A stretch of 64,000 bases of DNA from positions 1-64,000 of the forward strand of contig WACJ01000372.1 of NCBI GenBank assembly GCA_008973525.1, read 5' to 3'. Origin of the DNA: Stenopsyche tienmushanensis. Its lineage: Eukaryota > Arthropoda > Insecta > Trichoptera > Stenopsychidae. A program made the translations under genes and the position numbers. The first letter of the stretch is position 1. Each line of letters starts with the position of its first letter. The notes beneath the pieces were generated by a model. That model made no database searches, was not told where the DNA came from, and worked only from the letters and a program-made list of their open reading frames with translations. Positions 10,571 to 21,800 of the stretch are shown here, one piece after another.

Positions 10571-12814
10571 TCGGAGACAGGAGAGTGTTTCTTACGACTC
10601 ATCATACACTCGTGAAAATAAAATATTTCAATGCTGCAAGATTTTGATATAGTGGATTTTACATTATTATGTTAGGAAAATCAAATATTACTAAATTGAT
10701 ATAGTGTTTTTAAAAGTAAAAGTAACAGTGAAATATATATAGCGATTCTTGATTTTTTAAAATGGTATTTTACTTTGAAAGAGACTTGAAATTTAATAAA
10801 TATTTCATCTCAAACAAAGATTGCAATTGAATCCGAGATTGTTAGTACATAACGAGACAATTTAATAATTGGGGCATCTCAGATATCTCCGCCGGATTGC
10901 GAATAATATTTTTCAGATAGAAATAGATTTTACAATCAAGGATAAATATGTACGGCTTTAATTAAAATAATTGGCACTGTTAGGTCCAGCAGCATCGCGG
11001 CAATATCTCGACGACTAAAAAGAGAACAGGTAATTTTAATTCTTCTCTTGACTAACACATTTCAAGATCGTGTTCCCGATTAGGCGCCAGTTTCGAAATA
11101 TTAAGGGTCACACAACAATGAAACAATAACAACAATAAAATTTAATAATTGTTGAATGAGGGGACATTTTAATCTCGGCCGTACAAAGAGTCCCTTTAAA
11201 TATGAAAAGTAATTTCCAACTCGAAACACCCTTTTTTCATTGAGGCTTTCACAAAGTAAACACAATTCGGCATCTCAAACAGACATTAAACAGGCCAATA
11301 AGACAAAGTTGAAAGATTAATTTCAATTTTCGTTTGAAATTTCGTTACCGAGAAATAATTTGAATAACTCTCCCCCGAGGCGCGCGAAGGGCTGCGTGGG
11401 TGCCAGGGGGAGGGCGACTATTTTTGAAATTTGATGAAAGCAAAAATAATAGGAGTGGGATACGAAAAAGTTTTAATCCGGCCACATTTTCGTAGAAAGT
11501 TTCGTTCAGTTTTTAAACCCCCAACTAATTTATCATAGATAAATTTGAGCGAGCGTCGGCTGGGAATTTTGAAATATTTCTGCGCACATAAAATCACATC
11601 GAAAATTAATTTGAGAAGATGATGACAATTCGTAGCATAAATACGTAAAAATTTGAAGAGCAAAGATAAAGAGAAAATATATGGACTTGTCTCTCATTAC
11701 AAGAGAAACGTCTGAGAAATCTTTACAAAAAGGGTGAGCCATTACATCAGTCGAGATAATTATGGAGTTGTAAGGGGTACAGGGTTGAAATGGCGATATA
11801 AAGTTGTGGGGATCGTCTGTCGTTAGCATTTCGATTCAAACGGCTTGATTTATAACCAATCATTAAATGATAAAATAAGAATAAAATGCATGAAACTAAG
11901 ATAAATTTATCATACAAATGCTGATTGAAATCGTTCGACAAACGGGCAAATCGAAAGATGGCAAAGTATTTTTATTCAATCCAATATTTCGCCGTGTTTA
12001 CGAAAAGGGCACGGAATTATCTTACATAAATAATTTGAAAGGCATTTAATTAAACAAAACTTGGGGATTTCCGAAAACAAATTTGTATCGCCCGAGTATC
12101 AAAGAGAAATTGACTGTAAGTCTGTAAATAATTACTCAAATGCTCGCGAGGCTTTAATAAATTTCTTAAGGAAGTGCTTGTTCAAAAAGTCATTTAAAAA
12201 AAGAGAAGAAGTTAAACACGAGCACTGTATCAAAGGCGGAAAAAAACAAGGCTTCATATTTTATGCATCGCTCGAGGAGCACAACAATGGTCTTAATGAG
12301 ACTACTTCGTTAAGCGAAAAACAAACCGTAGACGTGAGGCACTTCAGCACTAGTGGCAAATTCAAGAAAAGCGCATCCAGCTTTTCAATACATTTTCCGA
12401 GGAAAATTATGTTATATTAAAAGCGGTTAAAGCGCAGAATTGCCAGATCAAGTGTTACCATTTTAAAATGCTTTATCAATGTTTAATGTATTACTTTTGA
12501 ACATTTATGATATGATCATTGACTAGAATGATGGCGTTGAGTCCTGCAATGATTGTATCGCAAGCTGTAATACAGATAATGTTTCTATCAGTATTTAATA
12601 CTAGTTAAATTAAAATTAAAACTATCCAGACTTTATTTATTACGAATAAAAAATAATGGCAATTTTGTCATTCACTCAATAAATTCGTAGGATGATATAT
12701 AGTTGGCGCCACTATTGACAAATCCATATGATTTTTAGGAAGTACCAACTTTCAAATAGTGCTATTTGGACTCTCCTCCATCGAGACAAATTGCACAGAA
12801 GTAGTTTGCTAATC
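10571..12814. other. Spacer with unremarkable open frames
   Basis: No transposon features. A 119-codon frame at 12061-12420 (+) opens with TTG and is rich in lysine and serine with no motif; I consider it chance. Around 11380-11420 there is a short GC-rich patch. Confidence 0.4.
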
Positions 12815-13046
12815 TTAAACCCTTTGTGGTCCGAAAAAAGTTCCAGTCCCTAAATATTTAAGACATTTTAAGAAAAAAATAATTGTATATCCGTTAGTTT
12901 CACACAAAAACATTATATGATTAAGAAAAAAATAACGTAAGTATAATCAGATACGTTCACGAGAGCGCGCGTCAAGAGTCGACAAAGGACCCTTTGGAAT
13001 AAAATCGATGTCGAATCAGATTCGACATAGGACCACAAAGAGTTAA
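12815..13046 (+). mobile_element. TTAA-flanked MITE, P family (copy P1)
   Basis: The element lies between TTAA at 12815-12818 and 13043-13046. Its ends are inverted: ACCCTTTGTGGTCC at the left and GGACCACAAAGAG at the right. TTAA duplication and CCC-type termini are hallmarks of piggyBac-superfamily elements. The body is 232 bp, non-coding and AT-rich. A perfect palindrome with 10-base arms around a single A (ATGTCGAATC/GATTCGACAT) lies at 13008-13028, just inside the right end. Related copies are at 18018 and 31020. Confidence 0.65.
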
Positions 13047-13129
13047 CGCATTCGCGGACATGGATTAGACTTCCTGTCACTATCGACGTGCATATATTGT
13101 TAACCCTAATTCCAAAAGTAATATATTTT

Positions 13130-13840
13130 GTGACAAAACACCGACCAAGAGCGTGAATGGTCGTGAATTGAAGTTGTGTAAGATAGCTGGCGGCTTAAAG
13201 ATATCAGAAGGCAGTGTATTTAGCATTTTGTCCATGAGAAAGCTTTGTTTTAAGTGGGTACCGCGTTTGCTCACACTCAATCAATAAGAACAACGCGTCG
13301 ACAATTCAGAGCGCTGTTTGGAGGTGATTCAGCGCAATAAAAAGACATTTTAATTATGTGACAAGGAAGGGATGAAACAAGGACAAATCGCTTTAAAGAC
13401 ATTTAAAGAAAAAAACGCATATATCAGCTGTTAAGGTTTTGGCATCCGTATTTAGGGATGCGCACGATATTAAATTCATTGATTACTCTGAGAAACGAGA
13501 ATCATCAATAGCGAATATTATATGGAGTTAATTGTGCGTTTGATAGGAAGAAATTGCGAAGAAAAAACGACCCTAAATGTAGAAGAAAAAAGTGCTCTTT
13601 CATCAAAATAATGTACTGTGTCAAAAGTCGATCGATGGCAAAATTGCACGAATTGCACTTTGAATTGCGTCCCAGTCCACAGTATTGTTCGGATCTGGCT
13701 CTCAGCACCTGCTACCTGTTTGCATGCCTAAAAAATGATTGAAGAATGAAGAAGTGATTGCCGAAATTGAAGCCTACATTGAGGGCAAAGATAAATCGAT
13801 TTCCGAGCATCCCGAGTGACGATTCCTGTAAAATAATGAT
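13130..13840 (+). pseudogene. Mariner transposase relic
   Basis: Decayed mariner transposase read in shifting frames. Recognisable pieces in order are ISEGSV...MRKLCFKWVPRLL (helix-turn-helix and linker, 13195-13275), EQRVDNSERCLEV (13288-13326), GKVLASVFRDA...IDYSEK (13434-13500), AKLHELHFEL (13639-13668), SPQYCSDLAL and NEEVIAEIEAY. The first catalytic aspartate region is lost. The second, normally HQDN, reads HQNN, and the third (APSD) reads ALST, so it is catalytically dead as well as frameshifted. Terminal repeats are not evident. Order and spacing match a full-length transposase of about 345 residues with its N-terminus missing. Confidence 0.75.
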
Positions 13841-15728
13841 TTGTGGTTCATCCCACGGGTCATCCTTTGATGAATAGACGAATCCATTAATGATGACATA
13901 ATGGAACTAGGGAGCCAGCCTAGGTTATTAGATGTGTATAACGAATTCATTCACAGTGACTAAATTCCTATTAAGGGCGGTTCGAAACGATGCGGGATTA
14001 ATCAAAGGAACAATCTTGAATTATAGCTGCAAATCTTGTGAAGAGGAACGAAGAGATAGCTTTGTCCGCGGCGAGTCATATTAATGGCAGACAAATTACT
14101 CGGATATTTTCTTAAAATAACACTACAATTTTATATCGAAGTCTGTGTGTATACAAATCTGGACAGAAAACGGGGAAAATTGGACAATTAAGTGGCTCGT
14201 CCTAATAAAACATTTCTTTGAAATTCGTTTCACGGAAGGACGCTTTCTTGATTTATAATGTAAAAATAATTCATTGTTATCGTTGATGCTGAAAAACTTT
14301 GAATTTATTTCGACTTGATACGAAATCATCTCTAAACCCCCCCCCCCCCGGCAATCGCACAGCCCGTGGGAAGCGATAATATTGTTTCGCACTACATAAG
14401 GAACTTTCGAAAGGGGGAGAAAAAATCGTCCTGGGGGAAACCGGTGCGAAGTGCAGACGAAAAGAGCAATTATAAACGTAAATTTTGCGGAAAACTTTGG
14501 CGTCACCATTATAATTTAAAATTAAATTTATTATAAGGCTTTTAATTATTCCGCACTGTACTCCGGGGGGAGGGCGAGCTCCGCCCAGTTGCTTTCACTT
14601 GTAAATCTCGGGGAGCTGAAGAGGATCTTTGATAAGCGCCCCCGGGCACACCGGACGAGGTCTGTAAACTTTTTAAACACAGACATAATTCTCCTCTTTA
14701 TATATTTATATATGCGCCGGGAACTCTGCTATCCGACACTTTCCAATAATTAGGAGGGCGAGCCCTTTACATTATCACTTTCATGTTTAAATATATATTA
14801 AATCAGAATTTTCCACTTCCCGCCTCAAACAATACGAGAAGCGAAAAGTAATGACAATTATTTGATATCAAATTGTGGCATTTTTATATACATTTTTTTG
14901 ATGGGGGATAGAATTTATCAGCCTCGGGCGAGAAGGCAAATACAATAGGATGCCATAACCGTCTGCAATACCTATGGATACATATTAAAGCTTTGTTAGT
15001 GCCACAGATGGCTGGAATAAAATAAAAGGGCCGACAGGGGGCAGAAAGACAGTACTGTAGCAAGCGGACTTATTATATTTTAAAATGTGCTAATGTATGA
15101 ATTTATTTTTTTAAATTCCCTGTATGAAATTGAGGTTTTGATCCATAACTTTTACAAAAACTTAAGTAACATTATATTGTCATACCTTCTCATTTTTCTA
15201 GAAACAAATTTATCGCCAACTAAAAACGATTCTTAAGCTCAATAAAAATATACGCTAGAATACGGATAGAAATAGTATAATTATGTAACTCTTAACTATA
15301 ATGCTTATGTAACTCAAATTTAAAATGTACACAAGCAATCAAAACTATGATAATTTCTATTATGTGACAAACATTCATAAATGTTTAATTAGTATTAGGT
15401 TAGTGTTATTATATTCATTTTACTTTTTTACTATGAACAAAATTATATTCATGTCCTCTCAAACATTTCTACAACTTTAGTTTATAATCTTAGAAATAAG
15501 CACTTAGTACTTTAATGTATTGTAAGTAAGCCCAAACTATCACTGTATAATATAATAGTTATTATTCTTCTCTCAACAACATTGTATAAGCTTTTAGACT
15601 AGTTAGTAATATAAGTAATTAGTTCTTAAGAAACACTCTATTTGCTTACTTTTTGTAAAAACTTGTACTTGCTATATTACATAACCAATCTCAATAATGT
15701 AAATATAATCAATTCAAAGTTATTTTCA
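13841..15728. other. Spacer, no gene recognised
   Basis: Contains a poly-C run at 14338-14349 and a GC-richer patch at 14560-14670. From 15060 onward it is extremely AT-rich with no detected element. Confidence 0.45.
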
Positions 15729-15790
15729 TTAACCACTTAAGCGCTAGCGTCTCACAGGTGAGTCACTATATTTTTTGCTATAAATAAAAA
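15729..15790 (+). repeat. Possible TTAA MITE end
   Basis: TTAA at 15729-15732 is followed by CCACTTAAGCGCTAGCG and the palindrome CTCACAGGTGAG, the layout of the other TTAA elements in the window. No partner end is found. Confidence 0.25.
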
Positions 15791-15910
15791 TAATACCTAA
15801 AAATTATTAAGTAAATTGCTTGAATCAAAAATGTCTTCACACTTAAAACTTATAGACATTATATTTTATGATTTATAATTAGATAATGTATGATATCTCT
15901 CAAAACATTG

Positions 15911-15918
15911 GCCTAAAT
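15911..15918 (+). repeat. hAT target-site duplication, left
   Basis: GCCTAAAT, identical to 18010-18017 on the other side of the element. Confidence 0.92.
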
Positions 15919-16139
15919 CAGGGGTCGGCAACCTTTTGCATCGGAAGAGCCAAAAATTACAATTTACAAATTTCAAAGTGTTTAAAGAGCCACAAAAAAT
16001 TTTCTTGCCAACAATAAATAGTACTCGCATAAATAAAGTTTTTTTATAAAAATAACTTATCTATTTATTCATATATAAAAAGTGTTTTTTAACAACAAAT
16101 TAGATAATATATATGTGGTATTATTAGATAATTACTTAA

Positions 16140-17626
16140 TTGCTGGACGGTCTTGGAAAACTCCTCGAAACAATGCTGTTGAAGAGAATCCAGCCAGGAA
16201 TTGAACGAAAACTGTCAGACAGGCAGTATGGCTTTAGACCGGGGCGATCCACGCTTGGAGCAATAAAACGTGTAACTGATATCATCCGAAAGGCGTGGAA
16301 AGGCTCGGTTAAACAAAGCAATTACGTTGTGATGGTCAAACTGGACATCAAAAACACTTTCAATAGCGCAAACTGGGAGCTAATCGTGGGAGCCCTGGAG
16401 GAAAAATTTGAAGTTCCACAGTATGCGGTAGACCTCGTAAGCGATTATTTCAAAGACCGATATGTCCATCACAACGAAACGGACCTGACGAGAAGACTGG
16501 AGATGGGCGTCCCGCAGGGGTCCGTTTTGGGGCCAACCCTCTGGAACGTACTCTACAACAGTGTCCTAAACATGGTACTACCTGCAGGATCAGAACTCAT
16601 TGCCTTTGTGGACGACGTCGCGCTGCTTGTGACGGCTCGGCATCCATGGGAAATGGAGGTGACGGGCAACGAAGCCCTCACCAGAATTCGAGCGTGGATG
16701 CGGGATAATCGCTTGCAGTTGGCGTCCGAAAAAACGGAGGCAATGATATGCAGCAGACGGGGAAGACCGAGAGTCGAGCAGCTTGTTATTGGAGGAAATG
16801 AGGTGGAATAAAGCAAAACGCTGAGATACCTCGGGATCCTCATGGATAACAAGCTGACCTTTAGCAAACACGTAGAAGAAACTGCACAGAAGGCGCAGAA
16901 GGTGGCCAGCGAGCTTGGACGGCTCATGCCCAACATTGGAGGGCCAAAGCCGTGCAGAAGACGTACCATAAACGAGGTAATATACTCGATCCTTCTGTAC
17001 GGAGCCCCGATATGGCATGAGTTGCTCAGACGCGACACCAACAGAAAGAAGCTCGCCAGGGTCCAACGACAGGGACAGTGTCCGAAGACGCGGTGCTGGT
17101 GATCGCTGGAATACCCTCGCTGGACCTCCAAGGAAAGAAGAGGGCCTTGGGCTACGAAAATCCTAAAAATCGCAACGAACATGACCAGAAACTGAGGGAA
17201 GCCTGTCAACGGAGATGGGATCAGTCCAGCAAGGGAAGATGGACCCATCGACTTATCCCGGTCATAAGTCGGTGGAGGGCCCGGGAACACAGTGAAACAA
17301 CCTACCTCTTGACTCAGGTGCTCACTGGGCATGGATGCTTCGGTGCGTACCTGAAGCGGATTGGCAAAGAACCATCCGCAACGTTCCACCACTGCCAAGT
17401 GGAGGTCGACGACAAAGAGCACACCATCATTGGCTGTGAGGCTTGGGCACCCAAGAGAATACTGCTGAAACAAGCACTCGGGGTAGCCGAGCTCAACGTC
17501 GATAACATGGTCCACAGCATGATAGGAAGCAAGAACTGGAACCCTTGGCGTAACTACGTAGAAGAGATTCTGAGCGCCAAAGAGGGGAGTGAGAGAGTGA
17601 AACGCAGAGCGCCTCTCCCACAATAG
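16140..17626 (+). pseudogene. R1-like reverse transcriptase, C-terminal ORF2 part
   Basis: Starts in mid-domain (LDGLGKLLETMLLKRI, fingers region). Polymerase motifs follow in order: GFRPGRSTLGAI, motif A VKLDIKNTFNSANW, motif B GVPQGSVLGPTLWN, motif C FVDDVALLV (the common LINE FADD with V for A), then RYLGILMDNKL in the thumb. Both catalytic aspartates of motif C remain. An in-frame TAA lies at 16809-16811, after which the same frame resumes. A second lesion at about 17066-17077 is a frameshift with loss of about ten residues before VSEDAVLVIAG. The C-terminal part contains HHC...KEHTIIGC, a degraded knuckle like the CCHC found after the polymerase in R1 and related clades. The endonuclease and ORF1 are absent. 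Confidence 0.88.
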
Positions 17627-17802
17627 AATAAGACCAATCTAAGGCCAGACTACCTGACATCCTGAAGTAATGTGTAAAACAATACCAGGGGGTCAGAGAA
17701 GAACAAGGGAGGGGTTTAGTGGGTAGGAACGAGTTAATCGTTAATACCACACTATCCAAAATGGGTGTCTTGCGAAGATTCCCCTCCCACAGAAAAAAAA
17801 GA
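16140..17802 (+). mobile_element. 5'-truncated R1-like non-LTR retrotransposon
   Basis: A LINE copy truncated inside its reverse-transcriptase domain and inserted in the hAT MITE. The target duplication is 14 bp with one mismatch: AGATAATTACTTAA at 16126-16139 and AGATAATCACTTAA at 17803-17816. It ends in a short A-rich tail (17791-17802) after about 175 bp of 3' UTR. Five-prime truncation, an A tail and variable-length target duplication are the marks of target-primed reverse transcription. Canonical R1 inserts into 28S rDNA; this copy does not, so it belongs to a non-site-specific relative or landed by chance. Confidence 0.88.
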
Positions 17803-18009
17803 AGATAATCACTTAACATTTAACATTTACTTACAACGCTAACTTGTACTTCAATAACAAACAATTGAGCAAACAAATTCAATGGGAGCGATGGTTTTGC
17901 ATAGTTATTTAAGTAGAAAATTTCGTTATTTGCGTATGGAACTAAAGAGCCGCAGCTTCACACCCAAAGAGCCGCATGTGGCTCGCGAGCCGCTGGTTGC
18001 CGACCCCTG

Positions 18010-18017
18010 GCCTAAAT
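18010..18017 (+). repeat. hAT target-site duplication, right
   Basis: GCCTAAAT, immediately after the right terminal repeat ending in CCCCTG. Confidence 0.92.
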
Positions 18018-18345
18018 GGAGATCAGCCTTTTTTAAATTTTATTTTGTATATTCGTTAGTTTCGGATAAAAATATTATGAATATTATGTGATTATGTAAA
18101 AATATCGTAGGTATGATCGGAGATGTTCACGAAGGCGCGCGTTAAGAGTCACTGCCTGTGTTTTAGGATTTTATCCGGGCAACAGCCCCTTTCCTTTGTA
18201 TTACACTATGAAAGATCATAAAAACCAATATTCCTTTCTAAATACTGTCATAAACACGATACGCAAAATAAAATCACATGATTTTAAATCTGAGTGGGGA
18301 AAAAAATGTAGAAACAAAATGTCGAGCCAGACTCGACATAGGATA
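18018..18345 (+). repeat. P-family MITE right part (copy P2)
   Basis: Aligns with P1: TTTGTATATTCGTTAGTTTC, GATGTTCACGA, GGCGCGCGTTAAGAGTC and the palindrome ATGTCGAG...CTCGACAT at 18319-18339, then AGGA. P1 has CCTAAAT at the position equivalent to the hAT target duplication, so the hAT probably landed inside P2. About 120 bp of extra sequence separates the two halves compared with P1. The TTAA ends are lost. Confidence 0.5.
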
Positions 18346-18793
18346 TGTCTGTATAAAACAATTCTTCTTTTTCTTCTCTCTTCATCTTAATACAAAAGGT
18401 CAAATAATAGATAAATACCATTGTTGATTTTGTAACGTGGAGTTGGGAAATCCCCAACCAAAGAGACAGGGTTGCCGTGCAAGCCTGGAAATTTCCATTT
18501 CAAGGGAAAGAATTTCTAGAAGCGTAACGATACTCGGTTAAATGATCCATCAATTCTCGTATCTTAACGACCATAATAAAGACTCTTGTTTATAAAAGCA
18601 TCAAATGATCGACCTTTCTGGAAGGACGATTAGCATTCCGTAGGATCAGATAACAATGATAGAACGCGCTCGAAGCGCCATATCAATTCAGCAATAGGAT
18701 CAGCAGCAATTACCATAAAAATTCCGATGCAACTACGCAATGCAATTGGCGTCCAGAAAGATCGATGAAAGAGAAGGGGATCATTAAACCGTG

Positions 18794-18800
18794 TATAAAA
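18794..18800 (+). promoter_or_regulatory. TATA box of the solo LTR
   Basis: TATAAAA within GTGTATAAAAGAGG, upstream of the hairpin repeats. Transcription would be expected to start about 30 bases on, near 18825. Confidence 0.6.
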
Positions 18801-18840
18801 GAGGTGCAGAGCACCATACAGCAAGTCAAGCTCTCCTTGG

Positions 18841-18911
18841 GGAGTCGAGCTTCGGCTCGACGACCATCACAGTCAACTTCATCTTCAGGAGTCGAGCTTC
18901 GGCTCGACGAC
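18841..18911 (+). repeat. Two direct repeats with UUCG hairpins in the LTR
   Basis: A 24-bp unit occurs at 18841-18864 and 18888-18911. Each unit holds GTCGAGC-TTCG-GCTCGAC, a 7-bp perfect stem closed by a C(UUCG)G tetraloop. Three tandem CCCGAGT-like heptamers follow at about 18927-18948. The repeats lie just after the predicted start site, so they would be near the RNA 5' end. Confidence 0.8.
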
Positions 18912-19024
18912 TGATAGAGTCAGTCCTGAGTCCCGAGTCCCGAGTCCCCGACATAACTTTGGTTGAGCTAGCAGCGTTGAAACTCGGTCTACGCCTCGCA
19001 ACCGTAGCCTCTACAAGTGAAGAC

Positions 19025-19030
19025 AATAAA
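19025..19030 (+). terminator. Polyadenylation signal of the solo LTR
   Basis: AATAAA about 230 bases downstream of the TATA box, consistent with the end of the R region. Confidence 0.5.
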
Positions 19031-19467
19031 ATATTCAAAAGAAGAGGCCATCTTTGAAATTCATCGTCCGAAGATTCACCATCCACCACCCCCTCCCCAT
19101 TATTTGAATCCTTTTCGCCGACGTTTCGGGAGACGCGGCAGCCGTGGGCTATTAGAAAACCCGCGCTGAGGATACCGTCGCGCGCCGGAAGGATAGAAGA
19201 AGAAAAGCGACCGGTCCGCGGCGAAGATAACTGGGCCCCGAAATTCGGCAGAGGGCGCCCACGTTACAATTTATACAAAATAATCTAATATTGTATTTAT
19301 AAGGCTGTCAAAAGCAAAAAAAAATTGATAATTAAAAAAACGTTTAATGAAAAACTTGGTAAAAGGTTTGTGTCATCGGATAATAGCCGTTGGCGTAAAT
19401 ATGATCCATCTATTGATTGTCAAGGCTATGGTACACACGCTGTGTCATCGGCTATTATATCGGACAT

Positions 19468-19650
19468 TTAACCCTTTGAGTAGTGAGCTAATTTAAAATC
19501 ACCCAAATCTTAGATGCTATATTTGTTTGTCTACCATTTGTCTGTCAGTACCATCGCAGCGTGTATGAAGTTTGCACATTAATAAATAAACACTGTCGAT
19601 AGCACAGCAATATTCGGTAATTTATTCAAATAAACATTATATTATCTATT
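19468..19650 (+). repeat. X-family dispersed repeat
   Basis: Starts with TTAA at 19468-19471 and CCCTTTGAGTAGTGAGC. It continues ATCGCAGCGTGTATGAAG and AATAAATAAACACTGTCGAT to ATTCGGTAATTTATTC. This copy has the clearest left end of the family. Confidence 0.55.
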
Positions 19651-21624
19651 TGCAATCTTAATAAAATCGCATTTCGATGAAATTATGAAACAGATTTCAG
19701 ATCAAAAAAAATATCTCTCCAATATTTTTACGCGATTATTGCAGAACGCCGAACGCAACCCACGCGTAAAAGTGGGGATTATTGTATTCGGTTGAACCAA
19801 TTGTCAAAATTGGATTTTGGAGATTTTCGCTTATCGCTGCTAAAACATTGTTTCTGAAAATTATAAGACACCCTCTGAGTACACACAAAAGATCGGCGTA
19901 TTATGTGCTTAGAGACCCCAAACTAGAGCCACCTTCATTTCCTAATTATAATTAATTCCTTAAAAACAAAATCCGATATCCGGATAGTCCCGGATTTTGG
20001 GGCCGACCTTAATTAACAAAGAATATTTAATCTACTCATTTCTTAATTGAATATTATATTGGCAACAACGGGCGTAAGGGTTTCGGCGCTATCGTTCATA
20101 ATTCAAGCGGATTTATAATTAATTTTCAATTATTGCAATTTTTTGCAGAGTCTTGGTGGGTCGATCGATGAATGCTGAAGTGTAATCGGTGGTTTATTAA
20201 TGATGAAAAGAAATTAAGTCAGTATTGAGAGTTTGCAGATCTCGATGGCTGACCTTTGTGTCGCTTCAATTTAGCGTTTCTGTGGAGGAATCGGGCAGTG
20301 GAATCTATCTGGGGATTATCGGGGTGTAAAACCCAATTTATGTTCAGCGCGCGATCTTCGACCCCGGAGAGGTTTGCGACTCTCACTTTACGCATCTTTG
20401 ATTATGGAGAGCAGCCTCCCACAACAGATGAATTGTGCTCCTAATTTGACTCATTGCCATAATGATATCATAAAGTACGCCCCTTCCAGAGCCCGGCCGG
20501 GAACGAAAGGGTTTAATTTTTTATCTCGCTCAAAATAAATTAAAAAAACGCCGACCATAAATCGTCCCGGGGATAAAAAAAACCTCGAATAATTGACGAG
20601 ATTAAATTGAGCCTATCGAAGGGAAAAAGAGCGAGTTCCAATTTTGGATCAATTACGGAGCAAACGAAGACCAGGGGTGGTATGAGAGGACATGCTAATC
20701 CGCTCATACCGTATCGTCTTTCGGGCATCCATTATCAGGTGATTATTCCGACTAAAAAGGTACATCAAATTGCCCTTTAAGTATCAGTAAACACAGGATC
20801 ATTTGCATAAGATATGAATTTCAGCTCACACATTGTGAGCCAAATTTACAATTTTCTTTTTCGAAAGCCGTAACAACTTTTTTTTATTACCAGGGCGTAA
20901 CAAGATATCGGAAGCAGGGCTGAAATGCGAGGCGCAAGAAGCGATATAAATTTATATAAAATAAAGTTGATTATCAAAGTAATAATAATAAAAAATATAT
21001 GAAGGCAATATAAGATTTACTGCCGGCACGAAACGGTTAAGGTAAGACCTGTGCCATCGCGGGGACCAACAACCGAAATGGGGCCCGGCAGGGCGTTTAA
21101 GGGCTATAAAACGATATAGTATTAAAGACACGTAAAAAAGCAGGTTAGCCGGAGCGTGTATGGGTGTATTTTCATATATGGCTTTGCTCGTCAGGATTTA
21201 TTCAAAGAATTTGATGCCGGATGTCGTAATTAAAAACCTAACAAAGCGTTTATGGCATGAAATGTACGAAGGGATCGTCAGTTAATTTATTTTCATCGAC
21301 ATGATTGAATACCTGCACGATGTATACAGGCAATGGGTTGAGTAAGAAATATCTGCGTATTTACGGGAACTAAAGCAATAACTATTCACATAAACAAATC
21401 ATCATCATTATACCGCAGCCATAAGCAGTCCATGCACGACTAGGGCCTCTTCAATATCTATTCAAGGGAACTCTTCACTTTCTACCGTCCGTAATATCTG
21501 CATCATATATAGGGACTTTTTAAAATAACGAGGCTCGATATTTTATAGCATTATAGAATATAATGTCGTTCAAATGTCCGCCGCGGTTTGCTTGGTGGCA
21601 TGTATTCGGTAGGCCCAATTTTCG
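19651..21624. other. Spacer, no gene recognised
   Basis: Mixed AT-rich and moderately GC-rich DNA (20240-20720) without a recognised element or convincing frame. Confidence 0.45.
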
Positions 21625-21800
21625 ATGACTGTCCTAACCTTTTCTGATCTGTCGATTGATCTATACAGTCGTACGATATACGCAAGATACTCTCTCCATC
21701 TCTTTCACCCATTCAGAATCTCCAACCTGCAAGATACTCTCTCCATCTCTGTGTCTTCGAGCTCAATGTGTAAGAATGCTCTTTATGAGTCATTGAAATT
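21625..21800 (+). repeat. X-family CT-rich tail
   Basis: GATCTATACAGTCGTACGAT, then two GCAAGATACTCTCTCCATC units and CGAGCTCAATGTGTAAG, as in the X copies at 3869 and 37034. Confidence 0.45.

Larger units (their letters stand above)
15919..18009 (+). mobile_element. hAT MITE carrying a nested retrotransposon
   Basis: The outer element has 15-bp perfect terminal inverted repeats (CAGGGGTCGGCAACC at 15919 and its complement ending at 18009). An exact 8-bp target duplication GCCTAAAT flanks it at 15911-15918 and 18010-18017. An 8-bp duplication with CAGGG ends is diagnostic of the hAT superfamily. The right subterminal region carries GAGCCGC/GCGGCTC-type motifs. Without the inserted LINE (16140-17802) and one copy of its target duplication, the element would be about 414 bp with no coding capacity: a typical MITE mobilised in trans. 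The perfect duplication suggests a fairly recent insertion. Confidence 0.92.
18431..19268 (+). mobile_element. Solo LTR, Gypsy-like, 838 bp
   Basis: Bounded by 10-bp perfect inverted termini, TGTAACGTGG at 18431-18440 and CCACGTTACA at 19259-19268. A 4-bp duplication ATTT flanks it at 18427-18430 and 19269-19272. It contains a TATA box at 18794-18800 and a polyadenylation signal AATAAA at 19025-19030, in the order expected for U3, R and U5. Between them sit two copies of a 24-bp repeat with UUCG hairpins. No internal region or second LTR lies nearby, so it is best explained by recombination between the LTRs of one provirus-like element. No reading frame is claimed. Confidence 0.85.

Noticed and set aside
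12061..12420. 119-codon lysine-rich frame
   Set aside because: No motif, non-ATG start and composition expected from A-rich DNA.
14338..14349. Poly-C run as a structural or telomeric element
   Set aside because: A single homopolymer, no periodic G-rich or C-rich units.
16553..17623. 356-codon minus-strand frame, the longest in the window
   Set aside because: It is the antisense shadow of the reverse-transcriptase coding sequence on the plus strand.
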